This document shows, one piece after another, positions 27,085 to 33,589 of a stretch of 64,000 nt of DNA (positions within the stretch are counted from its first letter, which is position 1; each line of letters starts with the position of its first letter). The stretch comes from Fibrobacter sp. UWB11. Its GTDB lineage: Bacteria > Fibrobacterota > Fibrobacteria > Fibrobacterales > Fibrobacteraceae. The notes beneath the pieces are model-generated. The model did no database searches. It was not told where the DNA came from and worked only from the letters and a program-made list of their open reading frames with translations. The DNA lies in assembly GCF_900143015.1 (NCBI RefSeq), contig NZ_FSRT01000001.1, forward strand, positions 1,116,001 to 1,180,000, written 5' to 3'. The translations under genes and the position numbers were made by a program.

Positions 27085-27906
27085 TTAGTACATGCTTGCG
27101 GGCGGATTATTGTCATCTAATCCCGGCAAGTCTGGATTTTGCGGGAGGTTTGCAAGCGGATCTTCCGGTTCGACGATTATGTTGTAGTAAACGTTGTTCT
27201 TGAGTTCGTCTTCGATGTAGAAGAGTGTTCCGCCCATAGCGCTACCGCAACCGGCACATGCGCCCTGGTAGCGGATTTGCAGGCGATTGTCATCGGTAAG
27301 GTCGAGAATTTGGATGTCACCGCCGTCGCCCTGGAGTGTTCCGCGGACGGTCTGGTGGAGCCATGCTTCAATCTTTTCGATCTTTTGAGCCTTGGTGAGC
27401 GCGTTCCATTCGGCATCGGCTTCGGCACGGCCTTCTGCGGTCTGCGTGCGGTACTTGATGCGTTCCATTTTTTCGCGAACGATAATGGCGGTGGCCTTCT
27501 TTTCGGGGTAGACCTCTAAAACCTTCGCGATGAGGTGGTTCATCTGCTTGATTTCTACAGCATCTTCCGGGATGGCTCGTACGTCCGGCGTATCGCGCAA
27601 TTCTTCTTCGAGGCTTTCGGCGGTAATTTTGCAAGCGTCATCGACTGTTGCCATTTGAATCTTGCGGCAGAACGAATCGGCGAGGGCCGTAAAGAGCGGA
27701 CCGCCGTATGTGAAAAATCTCGTTTCCAAAATTTTGTCACATTCTGGGTCAATCATCAAGTAGACCTTAAGGCTCGCTTCTTTCACATCGACGAGGGCGA
27801 GACCTTTTTCATCGGCTTCAATCTGGAAAATGGCTCCACGATATTTGGGAGCTTTAGCAATGTCTTGTAACTTCTGAGAAAATTTTGCGCTTTGTTCTTC
27901 GTTCAT
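27085..27906 (-). CDS. NifU-like protein: degenerate IscU-like domain plus intact Nfu domain
   Basis: 273 residues. Residues ~10-145 align by pattern with the IscU/NifU scaffold domain, but the place of the first cluster Cys is 'LALVDVKEASLKV', the usual TYGCGSA motif is 'TYGGPLF', and the last HC position reads 'QMNHLI'; so all three cluster ligands appear lost. Residues ~185-240 are an Nfu domain with the intact pair 'GACAGCGSAMGGTL' (CxxC) that carries a 4Fe-4S cluster. It therefore probably acts as an Fe-S carrier rather than an assembly scaffold. A Pro/Asp-rich tail follows. No iscS/nifS neighbour is present; it is a single-gene unit with a terminator at 27013-27040. Confidence 0.8.
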   Translation of the reverse strand: MNEEQSAKFSQKLQDIAKAPKYRGAIFQIEADEKGLALVDVKEASLKVYLMIDPECDKILETRFFTYGGPLFTALADSFCRKIQMATVDDACKITAESLEEELRDTPDVRAIPEDAVEIKQMNHLIAKVLEVYPEKKATAIIVREKMERIKYRTQTAEGRAEADAEWNALTKAQKIEKIEAWLHQTVRGTLQGDGGDIQILDLTDDNRLQIRYQGACAGCGSAMGGTLFYIEDELKNNVYYNIIVEPEDPLANLPQNPDLPGLDDNNPPASMY

Positions 27907-27982
27907 GCGAGCAAATTTAGAAATTTATAGCGCTTTTGGGGAGGGTTTTATAAAGCCTAGTCGAAGTATAGGATTTTCGACG

Positions 27983-28012
27983 TAAAAAGGAAATGCCCGC
28001 GCTATGGCGGGC
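27983..28012 (-). terminator. Weak terminator of glgC
   Basis: GCCCGC-GCTATG-GCGGGC hairpin; on the minus strand it is followed by ATTTCCTTTTT, 87 bases after the glgC stop. The stretch 28013-28098 between them is GC-rich with no gene. Confidence 0.55.
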
Positions 28013-28098
28013 ACTCGAGACTTAACTGGATCCTTCACCCTTGCTGGGTTCAGGATGTCGCTGAGGTGCGACTCTTGGCTAGGCGCTGCGCTTGCCTC

Positions 28099-29349
28099 TT
28101 ACGCCTTGATTATAGTATCCTTGGCGAGGACGACAATGCCGGATTCGGTCACGTGGAAAAGCTGCTTGTCGCGTTCCAGGTCATAACCAATCTGGAAGCC
28201 GGCTGGAATATGCAAGCCCTTTTCAACGATAGCGCGGCGCACCTTTGCACCCGGACCAATCGTCACGTTCGGGAAGAGGATGGATTCTTCGACCAAAGCA
28301 TCCTTCTGGATGGTCACGCCCGGCGAAAGAATGCTCTTTACGACCGTACCGCCACCGATAATGCAACCTGCCGAAACGATGGAATCTACGGCAGCACCCT
28401 GATGGGCGTTGTTGTCGCCAGCGAAGAAACGTGCAGGCGGCTGGTTCCAGTTGAACGTACGGATCGGCCAGTAGTTGTTGTACAGGTCGAACGGAGGATT
28501 CTCGGAGCAAAGGTCCATGTTTGCTTCGAAGAAGGCATCGAGAGTACCCACATCGCGCCAGTAGCCCTTGGTAGAAGCCTGTTCTCCGCGAACAATGTTC
28601 GTGTTGAAGTCGTAAACGTAAACCGGATATTCCTTGTACAAGCGCGGAATGATGTGCTTGCCAAAGTCCGTTGCGCCAGAACTTGCGCCCTTCAAAAGTT
28701 CACGAACGAGGAACTTGCTCGTGAAAAGGTAGTTACCCATGCTGGCGAGGCACCAACCCGGACGGCTCGGCATCTGCTTCGGTTCCTTCGGCTTTTCTTC
28801 GAAACCGACCATGCGGTTGTCGGCATCTACTTCGATAATACCGAATTCGCGGGCTTCTTCGACCGGAACCGGAATGGCGGCAATCGTGAGGAGTGCTGCG
28901 CGGGAAAGGTGGAAATCAATCATTTGGTTGATGTCCATCTTGTAAATGTGGTCGCCACCGAAAATTGCAACGAGGTCCGGGCGTTCATCGGTAATCAAGT
29001 TGATGTTCTGGAAAATAGCGTCGGCAGTGCCGCGGTACCATTCATCGCCGGTACGCATCTGTGCCGGAACAAGGTCCACATATTGGTCAAGGCTTGCGTT
29101 CAAGTTCCAAGCTGCAGAAATATGCTTGTTCAAGGAATCACTCTTGAACTGCGTCAAAACTTTGATCTTGAAAATGCCGGAGTTAATGAAATTGTTGAGA
29201 ACGAAGTCGATGATGCGGTAGGTTCCACCGAAGTGGACTGCAGGCTTTGCACGGTCGCGGGTGAGGGGCTGCAGGCGGCTCCCTTGCCCTCCAGCCATGA
29301 TCATGCAAAGGATATTCTTTTGGTGCTCTCTAGAGTATGACCAGCTCAT
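28099..29349 (-). CDS. glgC: Glucose-1-phosphate adenylyltransferase
   Basis: 416 residues. Makes ADP-glucose from ATP and glucose-1-phosphate, the committed step of glycogen synthesis, which fits glycogen storage in Fibrobacter. The nucleotide-binding signature 'MAGGQGSRLQPLT' is at residues 18-30; 'AKPAVHFGGTYRIIDF' (residues ~34-49) carries residues tied to activator binding; 'GTADAIFQN' and 'FGGDHIYKMD' (catalytic Asp) follow; the C-terminal part is a left-handed beta-helix (hexapeptide-like repeats IVSAGCIIGGGTVV). Length and domain order are typical. No other glg gene lies next to it. Confidence 0.95.
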   Translation of the reverse strand: MSWSYSREHQKNILCMIMAGGQGSRLQPLTRDRAKPAVHFGGTYRIIDFVLNNFINSGIFKIKVLTQFKSDSLNKHISAAWNLNASLDQYVDLVPAQMRTGDEWYRGTADAIFQNINLITDERPDLVAIFGGDHIYKMDINQMIDFHLSRAALLTIAAIPVPVEEAREFGIIEVDADNRMVGFEEKPKEPKQMPSRPGWCLASMGNYLFTSKFLVRELLKGASSGATDFGKHIIPRLYKEYPVYVYDFNTNIVRGEQASTKGYWRDVGTLDAFFEANMDLCSENPPFDLYNNYWPIRTFNWNQPPARFFAGDNNAHQGAAVDSIVSAGCIIGGGTVVKSILSPGVTIQKDALVEESILFPNVTIGPGAKVRRAIVEKGLHIPAGFQIGYDLERDKQLFHVTESGIVVLAKDTIIKA

Positions 29350-29470
29350 GAAATTCCTCTGTAAATTCGATTTAATAATAACCGCCTATAAAATACCATT
29401 TTTTTTGCAAAAAAAATTCTGAAAAATGATTTTTTGTTAAAAAAAGCAAACTTAAATGGGTAGAAAATAC

Positions 29471-29498
29471 AAAAAAGGCGATTTATGTAAAATCGCCT
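29471..29498 (-). terminator. Terminator of the cystatin-like operon
   Basis: AGGCGATTT / AAATCGCCT stem with a TACAT loop; minus-strand reading ends in TTTTTT. Located 28 bases after the stop at 29526. Confidence 0.85.
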
Positions 29499-29525
29499 CG
29501 CTTAGAGTTGTTCTAATTTTGGAAA

Positions 29526-29852
29526 TTAGACTAGACCGTCAAAATACAAATGGTCGAAAAGCGTAGTGCCTGTGCATCTGTATTTTGCAGTCTTGTTTGC
29601 GTTTGCGCTGAATTCGAATACTTCATCGGCTTCCAAGTCTCTTCCTGCGACGACATCGACATGCAGATAAACGTGAGCACCCTCAGGAATGTTTGTCTGG
29701 GTCAAGACAACGGTACGTTCTTCCGTTACGCAAATATCGTGTCCATCTGCGTACGTACCTTTTTGTCCTGTAACAGGATGCTGCCATTTGACTTCAATTC
29801 GAGCAACGTAGGCTCCTTTGTTAAGAAGTGCGATTGATTTGATCTGATCCAT
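29526..29852 (-). CDS. Small all-beta cytosolic protein, unknown
   Basis: 108 residues with no signal peptide. The start has AAGGAGAT upstream. The sequence is a series of beta strands: 'SIALLNKGAYVARIEVKW', 'ERTVVLTQTNIPEGA', 'VYLHVDVVAGRD', 'KTAKYRCTGTT'. This recalls small eukaryotic-like beta-sandwich stress or pore-former-like proteins, but I cannot name a family with confidence. It follows the tandem cystatin-like gene by 46 bases on the same strand and shares its terminator, so the two are probably made together. Confidence 0.7.
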   Translation of the reverse strand: MDQIKSIALLNKGAYVARIEVKWQHPVTGQKGTYADGHDICVTEERTVVLTQTNIPEGAHVYLHVDVVAGRDLEADEVFEFSANANKTAKYRCTGTTLFDHLYFDGLV

Positions 29853-29898
29853 TATTTATCTCCTTGAATTAATTGTTTTTGACTATTCGGTTATTACA

Positions 29899-30441
29899 TT
29901 AAAGAATGTTTGCAAAATTGATGGATCTGCATTTGGCGTTAACAGTAACCAAAGAAATCTTTGCGCTTGCATACGGAGTAACCGGTTTTACTTCTGCGGC
30001 AAGGAAATGGTTAATGCCAGAAACGACTTGACCTCCGAGGTAGGCGAAAGGCTTGACATCGGAACCTACAAATCCGCTGATGACCTTGTTGAAATCTACC
30101 ATAACTTCTTCCGGAATATCGGTAGTTGGGTCTACAACGATGCCGCCAGGAATCTCACGACCTTCGAGTATACGCTCGATTGTTGTAATCGTGACTTTGT
30201 CTTCCCAAACGTTGAAAATGACGAGAACGACATTCTTGTCTCCGGCTGCACTTGCAATGATTTGTTCTGCGAGAACGGCATGATTCATGCCTTTAACAAC
30301 CTGCTGACCAAGATAAGCGAATACTTTATAAGATGCGCCAATGAGTTTGTTTAACTGTTCTTCTGCTGCACTAACTTCTTCTGGCCAATCTTTAACGAGA
30401 ACATTGATATTCCATCCGCCTGCAATTACTCGTTCCATCAT
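29899..30441 (-). CDS. Tandem cystatin/stefin-like protein (cysteine-protease inhibitor candidate)
   Basis: 180 residues, no signal peptide. Two homologous halves: each starts with a Gly-Gly (residues 8-9 and 99-100), has a helix (WPEEVSAAEEQLNKLIG; IPEEVMVDFNKVISG), then 'FAYLGQQVVKGMNH' or 'FAYLGGQVVSGINH', then strands. QVVxG at 47-51 and 138-142 is the first hairpin loop of cystatins (MEROPS I25), which together with the N-terminal Gly wedges into papain-like active sites. The second hairpin Trp appears as 'FNVWED' in half 1 and is missing in half 2. Possible role: blocking host, predator or own papain-like proteases. The start has AAGGAG upstream. A 32-bp element shared with neighbouring genes lies at 30504-30535. 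Confidence 0.75.
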   Translation of the reverse strand: MMERVIAGGWNINVLVKDWPEEVSAAEEQLNKLIGASYKVFAYLGQQVVKGMNHAVLAEQIIASAAGDKNVVLVIFNVWEDKVTITTIERILEGREIPGGIVVDPTTDIPEEVMVDFNKVISGFVGSDVKPFAYLGGQVVSGINHFLAAEVKPVTPYASAKISLVTVNAKCRSINFANIL

Positions 30442-30503
30442 TTTGTTTTCTCCTTGTGTTTTTGTTTAATTTATGAGTTTATTGGGATCTTTATCCCTTC
30501 GAT

Positions 30504-30535
30504 TTATTAAATGCAAGAATGTGTATTTTTACTCA
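30504..30535 (-). promoter_or_regulatory. Shared 32-bp element, copy A (upstream of cystatin-like operon)
   Basis: Ungapped alignment with copies at 31026-31057 and 31185-31216; matches copy C at 27 of 32 positions and copy B at 23. On the minus strand it begins TGAGTAAAA and ends TTAATAA. The start codon of the cystatin-like gene is about 63 bases downstream, so it may be a promoter or activator site. Confidence 0.6.
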
Positions 30536-30604
30536 TTATTTTATCAATAAAAATTTATTTACATTATGAAACTTTTATAAAATCTCCAATGAAAATTTTT
30601 CTGT

Positions 30605-30637
30605 AAAAAAACACCGTTTGATATTTTATCAAACGGT
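30605..30637 (-). terminator. Strong terminator of the two-helix membrane protein gene
   Basis: Perfect stem ACCGTTTGATA / TATCAAACGGT with a three-base loop; on the minus strand a run of seven T residues follows. Confidence 0.9.
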
Positions 30638-30672
30638 TCCGTTGCATAATTGAAAAAATGAACTTTTGTAAA

Positions 30673-30993
30673 TTACAAATCAGATTGTTTTTTATTTGAG
30701 TTTTTCTTTTTTGAATGCTTGACTAAAAGCGTTATCACAACTCCCAATACAAATCCTAGAACTGCGGCAAGTATGAATCCGCCGGTTTCTGTAGAAAGAA
30801 TAAATGCTCCGTACACGGATGGCGTTGCATAAACCTTCGAACCAGAAAATACGCTTATTACAGCAAAAAGAGCGACTAAAGTAAGGCATGCTGTTGTCGT
30901 CAGGATCTTTGTAGTTCTTCTTTCTCGTTTTTGTCGGATTATTCCAGCTCGTCGCCTTATTTCTTTAAGAGCGTCTTCTTTTGTGTATTTCAA
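30673..30993 (-). CDS. Small membrane protein with basic cytosolic N-terminus and two TM helices
   Basis: 106 residues from a TTG start with AAGGAGGAAAC directly upstream. Residues 1-26 are highly charged (KEIRRRAGIIRQKRERRTTK); TM1 ~28-48 (LTTTACLTLVALFAVISVF); an extracytoplasmic loop of ~20 residues (GSKVYATPSVYGAFILSTETG); TM2 ~72-92 (GFILAAVLGFVLGVVITLLV); then a basic Lys/Asn tail. Size and topology would suit a small anti-sigma or accessory factor for the divergent ECF sigma factor, but there is no recognised anti-sigma motif (no HxxxCxxC). Preceded by copy B of the 32-bp element. Confidence 0.65.
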   Translation of the reverse strand: MKYTKEDALKEIRRRAGIIRQKRERRTTKILTTTACLTLVALFAVISVFSGSKVYATPSVYGAFILSTETGGFILAAVLGFVLGVVITLLVKHSKKKNSNKKQSDL

Positions 30994-31025
30994 GTTTCCT
31001 CCTTAATGGCTTATATTTTATATGC

Positions 31026-31057
31026 TACTTAATTGCATAATTTAGTTTTTTTACTCA
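31026..31057 (-). promoter_or_regulatory. Shared 32-bp element, copy B (upstream of two-TM gene)
   Basis: Same element as copies A and C, in the same orientation, 33 bases upstream of the TTG start at 30993. The TTTTACTCA end (plus strand) is identical in all three copies. Confidence 0.6.
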
Positions 31058-31096
31058 ATATTTTATTGTAAATAAAAATAAGCAAGTAACGTAAAA

Positions 31097-31131
31097 CGCC
31101 CAGGACGATAGGATCCTGAGCGCTTTTTTTT
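31097..31131. terminator. Hairpin with flanking T runs between divergent units
   Basis: CGCcCAGGA / TCCTGaGCG stem followed by eight T residues on the plus strand, and by GTTTTACG on the minus. No plus-strand gene ends here; it would instead stop a short minus-strand transcript started at copy C, or shield the two-TM gene. Confidence 0.6.
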
Positions 31132-31184
31132 GAGGTGTAGTTTAAACTCTAAAACACCACGAGAGAAACTCCTGGTTTTACTAC
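31132..31184 (-). ncRNA. Possible short untranslated transcript between copy C and the hairpin
   Basis: Minus-strand transcription from copy C (31185-31216) would give an RNA of roughly 70-90 bases ending at the 31097-31131 hairpin. The stretch holds an inverted repeat (GTGT ... AGTTTAAACT ... ACAC) but no open frame longer than a few codons. Purely inferred from element position; it could simply be a leader of the two-TM gene. Confidence 0.25.
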
Positions 31185-31216
31185 TTATTAATTGTAGGAA
31201 TGTTTAATTTTACTCA
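31185..31216 (-). promoter_or_regulatory. Shared 32-bp element, copy C (upstream region of ECF sigma operon)
   Basis: Third copy, same minus-strand orientation, 97 bases before the sigma-factor start on the other strand. It may drive a short minus transcript, or serve as operator for the plus-strand operon. Confidence 0.55.
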
Positions 31217-31312
31217 CTACTTTGTTTTAAAATTTTGTTTACAATATTGATGAGTTTATTTAAATAATTACATTTTGTTACAAAAATGTTGTCATAATGG
31301 GAAAGGTGTGTG

Positions 31313-31894
31313 ATGCCCGATGTTGATGGACAATTGTTTATCCGTTTTTTAAACGACGATGCTCAAGATGCTCTTGAAGTCCTTTTTGAAAAGTATAGGG
31401 ATGGTTTAATCTTGTTTTTGTATGGATATGTTCAAAATGCAGATGTTGCCGAAGAATTGATGATGGACACTTTTGCAATTTTGGCTTCTGGTACGGCTCG
31501 CTATAAAGAAAATAAGGATGCGTCGTTTAAAACTTGGCTCTTTGCGGTTGCTAAAAATCAAGCGTTGCTTTATTTACGGAAACGTAAGGTCAAATTTGTT
31601 TCTTCTGCGAACGATTTTTTGAACAATGTAGAGGCAGATGCTAGTTTTCATCCAGTGGGGATGCTATTGAAAAATGAGACGGATTCACAAGTGTATCGAG
31701 CGATGAAGTCCATTGATGCTGATTATAGGAATGCGTTATTCCTCTTGTATTTCGAGAATATGAAGCCGGAACAGATTAGCCGAATAATAAAGAAAAGCAT
31801 AAAGCAGACGTACAATATTCTAGCGCGAGGAAAAGAGGCTTTGCGTATTGCGTACGAACGGATGAATAATTCGCATTTGGCGGGAGAAGGGTGA
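31313..31894 (+). CDS. ECF-family RNA polymerase sigma factor
   Basis: 193 residues from ATG 31313 with AAAGGTG upstream. Region 2: 'VLFEKYRDGLILFLYGYV', 'ADVAEELMMDTFAILA', 'FKTWLFAVAKNQALLYLRKRK' (residues ~22-100). Region 4: 'SIDADYRNALFLLYFENMK', 'ISRIIKKSIKQTYNILARGKE' (residues ~127-182). There is no region 3 or 1.1, as expected for ECF sigmas. Followed with almost no gap by a multi-TM protein and a PrsW-like protease, so an envelope signal is the likely input. The target promoter is unknown; the local 32-bp elements are candidates. Confidence 0.88.
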   Translation: MPDVDGQLFIRFLNDDAQDALEVLFEKYRDGLILFLYGYVQNADVAEELMMDTFAILASGTARYKENKDASFKTWLFAVAKNQALLYLRKRKVKFVSSANDFLNNVEADASFHPVGMLLKNETDSQVYRAMKSIDADYRNALFLLYFENMKPEQISRIIKKSIKQTYNILARGKEALRIAYERMNNSHLAGEG

Positions 31895-31896
31895 AA

Positions 31897-32670
31897 ATGA
31901 GCGGATTGACTCTGCTTGATGTCATCATGACCATTTTTCAATCTGTTATTTTAGTTGTTGTTATTGTTAGAACTGTCCAATTGATGAAGAGCGGGAAAAA
32001 TGAATTTCTTCCGTTCTTTTTTCTGTTGGCGATGGTTAGTTTTCTTTTGAGTAATTTGTACTGGATCGCGTATGATGTTTTAAAACCAGATACGCGCATG
32101 CCGATTGCGTCTAATGAAATAGGGGAGTGCGCCATGATTCTACTTTTGTCGGCGGGGCTCGAATCTTTGCTGAAAGACAAGAAAAGGATTCTTGGTGAAA
32201 TCGTTTTCGCATTTCTGTTTATTGGTGCAAATATTGCGTTATGGATTGCGTGGTCTGGGGAATGGCTTCAGGATATTTTATTCGGAATTCCCTATATCTA
32301 TTTCTTATGGGTTTTGATTCGTGGAATGCGGAGTAGGGGCGTATTGGCTCGAAAGGAACTGCTGCTCGCTGCTGTGATGAGTATTTCTGTTTTGATTTTG
32401 CAAATCCCGTTGCTATGTGAGAAAGGGTTTTTGTACGAATTTGTAAATGTGGTGTGTTTTGTGGTGATGTTTACTTTGATGGTTTGGCTTGGGGTTAAGA
32501 GCTTTCGATGCAAGGATTTTTTTGTTACTTCGACATTTTTTTTGTGGACGGAACTTGCAATGTTTTTGAGCCCCTTGCCTTATTACAATTTGGCTTTTGG
32601 AGTGAATATAATTGTATTGCCAATAATGTTTACGTCGATGAAAAGGGAACTAATGGATGATTTATGCTGA
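31897..32670 (+). CDS. Multi-pass membrane protein, putative sensor or anti-sigma partner
   Basis: About 257 residues from ATG 31897 (GGAGAAGGG upstream; a GTG at 31891 overlapping the sigma stop is the alternative). Seven to eight TM helices are visible (for example IFQSVILVVVIVRTVQL, FLPFFFLLAMVSFLLSNLYW, VFAFLFIGANIALWIAW, LLLAAVMSISVLILQIPLL, VVCFVVMFTLMVWLG). Loops are short and charged. No recognised family. Its position between the ECF sigma gene and a PrsW-like protease, with overlaps or near-overlaps on both sides, suggests that it senses or passes on the signal, or holds the sigma factor at the membrane. Confidence 0.7.
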   Translation: MSGLTLLDVIMTIFQSVILVVVIVRTVQLMKSGKNEFLPFFFLLAMVSFLLSNLYWIAYDVLKPDTRMPIASNEIGECAMILLLSAGLESLLKDKKRILGEIVFAFLFIGANIALWIAWSGEWLQDILFGIPYIYFLWVLIRGMRSRGVLARKELLLAAVMSISVLILQIPLLCEKGFLYEFVNVVCFVVMFTLMVWLGVKSFRCKDFFVTSTFFLWTELAMFLSPLPYYNLAFGVNIIVLPIMFTSMKRELMDDLC

Positions 32671-33280
32671 AAATGTTCTGATTTGCATTGCTGTGCCGCT
32701 TGCGATTACTTTGCTTTTCACTAAGGGGAGTGCACGACGTTTGACGGCCTCGTTCCTTGTGGGGATGATCGTTTGCATTGTTTCGGCGTATATTTCTGGG
32801 TATGTTCAAGTGTTATCAGATTTCTCGGCTGAAGATACCTCTATTTTTCTTTCTCCGATGATAGAGGAATGCATGAAGCTTTTATCGATGCTGTTTTGCG
32901 TTTATGTGTCTAATCCGTCAGATGATGAAATCCAGTTGTGTGCTGTTGGTATCGGTGCAGGTTTTGCAACGTTTGAGAATTGCTGCTTTATTTTGTCATC
33001 GGGTGCTCCGCAACTGGCGAATGTGCTCGTGCGCGGTGCTGCTGTCGGTGTGATGCATATCGTGACTTTGGTGGCGCTAGCTAAGGGAATGCAACTGCTG
33101 AAAACTTACAAGGCTTTTTCGCTTGCAGGGATTGCTGGTGTGTTGTCGCTTTCCGTGACGGTCCATGGGCTCTATAATTTGCTGGTTTCTAAGCCTGGAG
33201 TGTCATCGTACATCGGGTACGTGATGCCGATGATCTGCGCGATAATGCTTTATATGATTAACGGAAAGACGAATCAATAA
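32657..33280 (+). CDS. PrsW-like intramembrane protease
   Basis: 207 residues, about six to seven TM helices. PrsW-family motifs are all visible: 'IEECMKLL' (EExxK, Glu70, Glu71, Lys74), 'GFATFENCCF' (Glu107, Asn108), 'VMHIVT' (His134) and 'VHGLYNLL' (His170, Asn174). In Bacillus subtilis PrsW starts cleavage of the anti-sigma factor RsiW and so releases ECF SigW; members are also related to CAAX proteases (PF13367). The gene overlaps the preceding membrane protein by 14 bases and shares an operon with the ECF sigma factor, which supports the same kind of role here. A terminator follows at 33281-33314. Confidence 0.82.
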   Translation: MIYAENVLICIAVPLAITLLFTKGSARRLTASFLVGMIVCIVSAYISGYVQVLSDFSAEDTSIFLSPMIEECMKLLSMLFCVYVSNPSDDEIQLCAVGIGAGFATFENCCFILSSGAPQLANVLVRGAAVGVMHIVTLVALAKGMQLLKTYKAFSLAGIAGVLSLSVTVHGLYNLLVSKPGVSSYIGYVMPMICAIMLYMINGKTNQ

Positions 33281-33314
33281 AAAAAAACGCTACTCATCGT
33301 GACGGGGCGTTTTA
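33281..33314 (+). terminator. Terminator of the sigma/PrsW operon
   Basis: AAAACGC ... GCGTTTT stem with a long 16-base loop right after the stop codon; the A run before and T run after suggest use in both directions. Confidence 0.6.
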
Positions 33315-33330
33315 ATTAATCGTCAACCGA

Positions 33331-33396
33331 TTACAGGCTGATCGGGCCTTCAGTGTCCTTGGACATCACGTCATAGAATGCGAAGCGTGCGTCGGT
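33331..33396 (-). pseudogene. Fragment of the nifJ 3' end
   Basis: Minus-strand translation gives TDARFAFYDVMSKDTEGPIS plus Leu and stop, nearly identical to the last 21 residues of the intact nifJ (33590 onward). It lies about 190 bases downstream of the nifJ stop in the same orientation. Upstream of it (33397 onward) the similarity stops, so only a 66-base remnant of a duplicated or deleted second copy remains. Confidence 0.75.
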
Positions 33397-33406
33397 ATGA
33401 GACTCC

Positions 33407-33582
33407 GCATTCAACTATCGCATATAGGAACTTTTGATGGAGTTGAATGCTCCGCGCTACGAAGGCTACTTAAGAGTAGCCTCCTCTGCTTGGCGGTGGA
33501 CGCCCGCTTCTAAAGCAAAAGGCCCCGTTCTTTCGAACGGGAGCCTTTTTTGTAAAGGGAGTTTCCCGGTCAAGCCGGGAAT
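33407..33582. repeat. Cluster of inverted repeats and terminator-like hairpins
   Basis: Arms GCATTCAACT (33407-33416) and AGTTGAATGC (33441-33450); hairpin GGCTACT-TAAG-AGTAGCC (about 33463-33480); terminator hairpin AAGGCcCCGTTC/GAACGGGaGCCTT with T6 (33517-33551); and TTCCCGG-TCAAG-CCGGGAA (about 33564-33582). No gene is seen in 33397-33589. Confidence 0.65.
33517..33551. terminator. Terminator downstream of nifJ
   Basis: Strong GC hairpin with TTTC loop between nifJ and the nifJ fragment; T6 on the plus strand and CCTTTTGCTTT on the minus strand, so probably active for nifJ as well. Confidence 0.7.
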
Positions 33583-33589
33583 GGCATCC

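Noticed and set aside
28013-28098. Possible tRNA or small RNA in the GC-rich stretch after glgC
   Set aside because: No cloverleaf, no T-loop motif at the right spacing and no CCA-compatible acceptor stem could be drawn.
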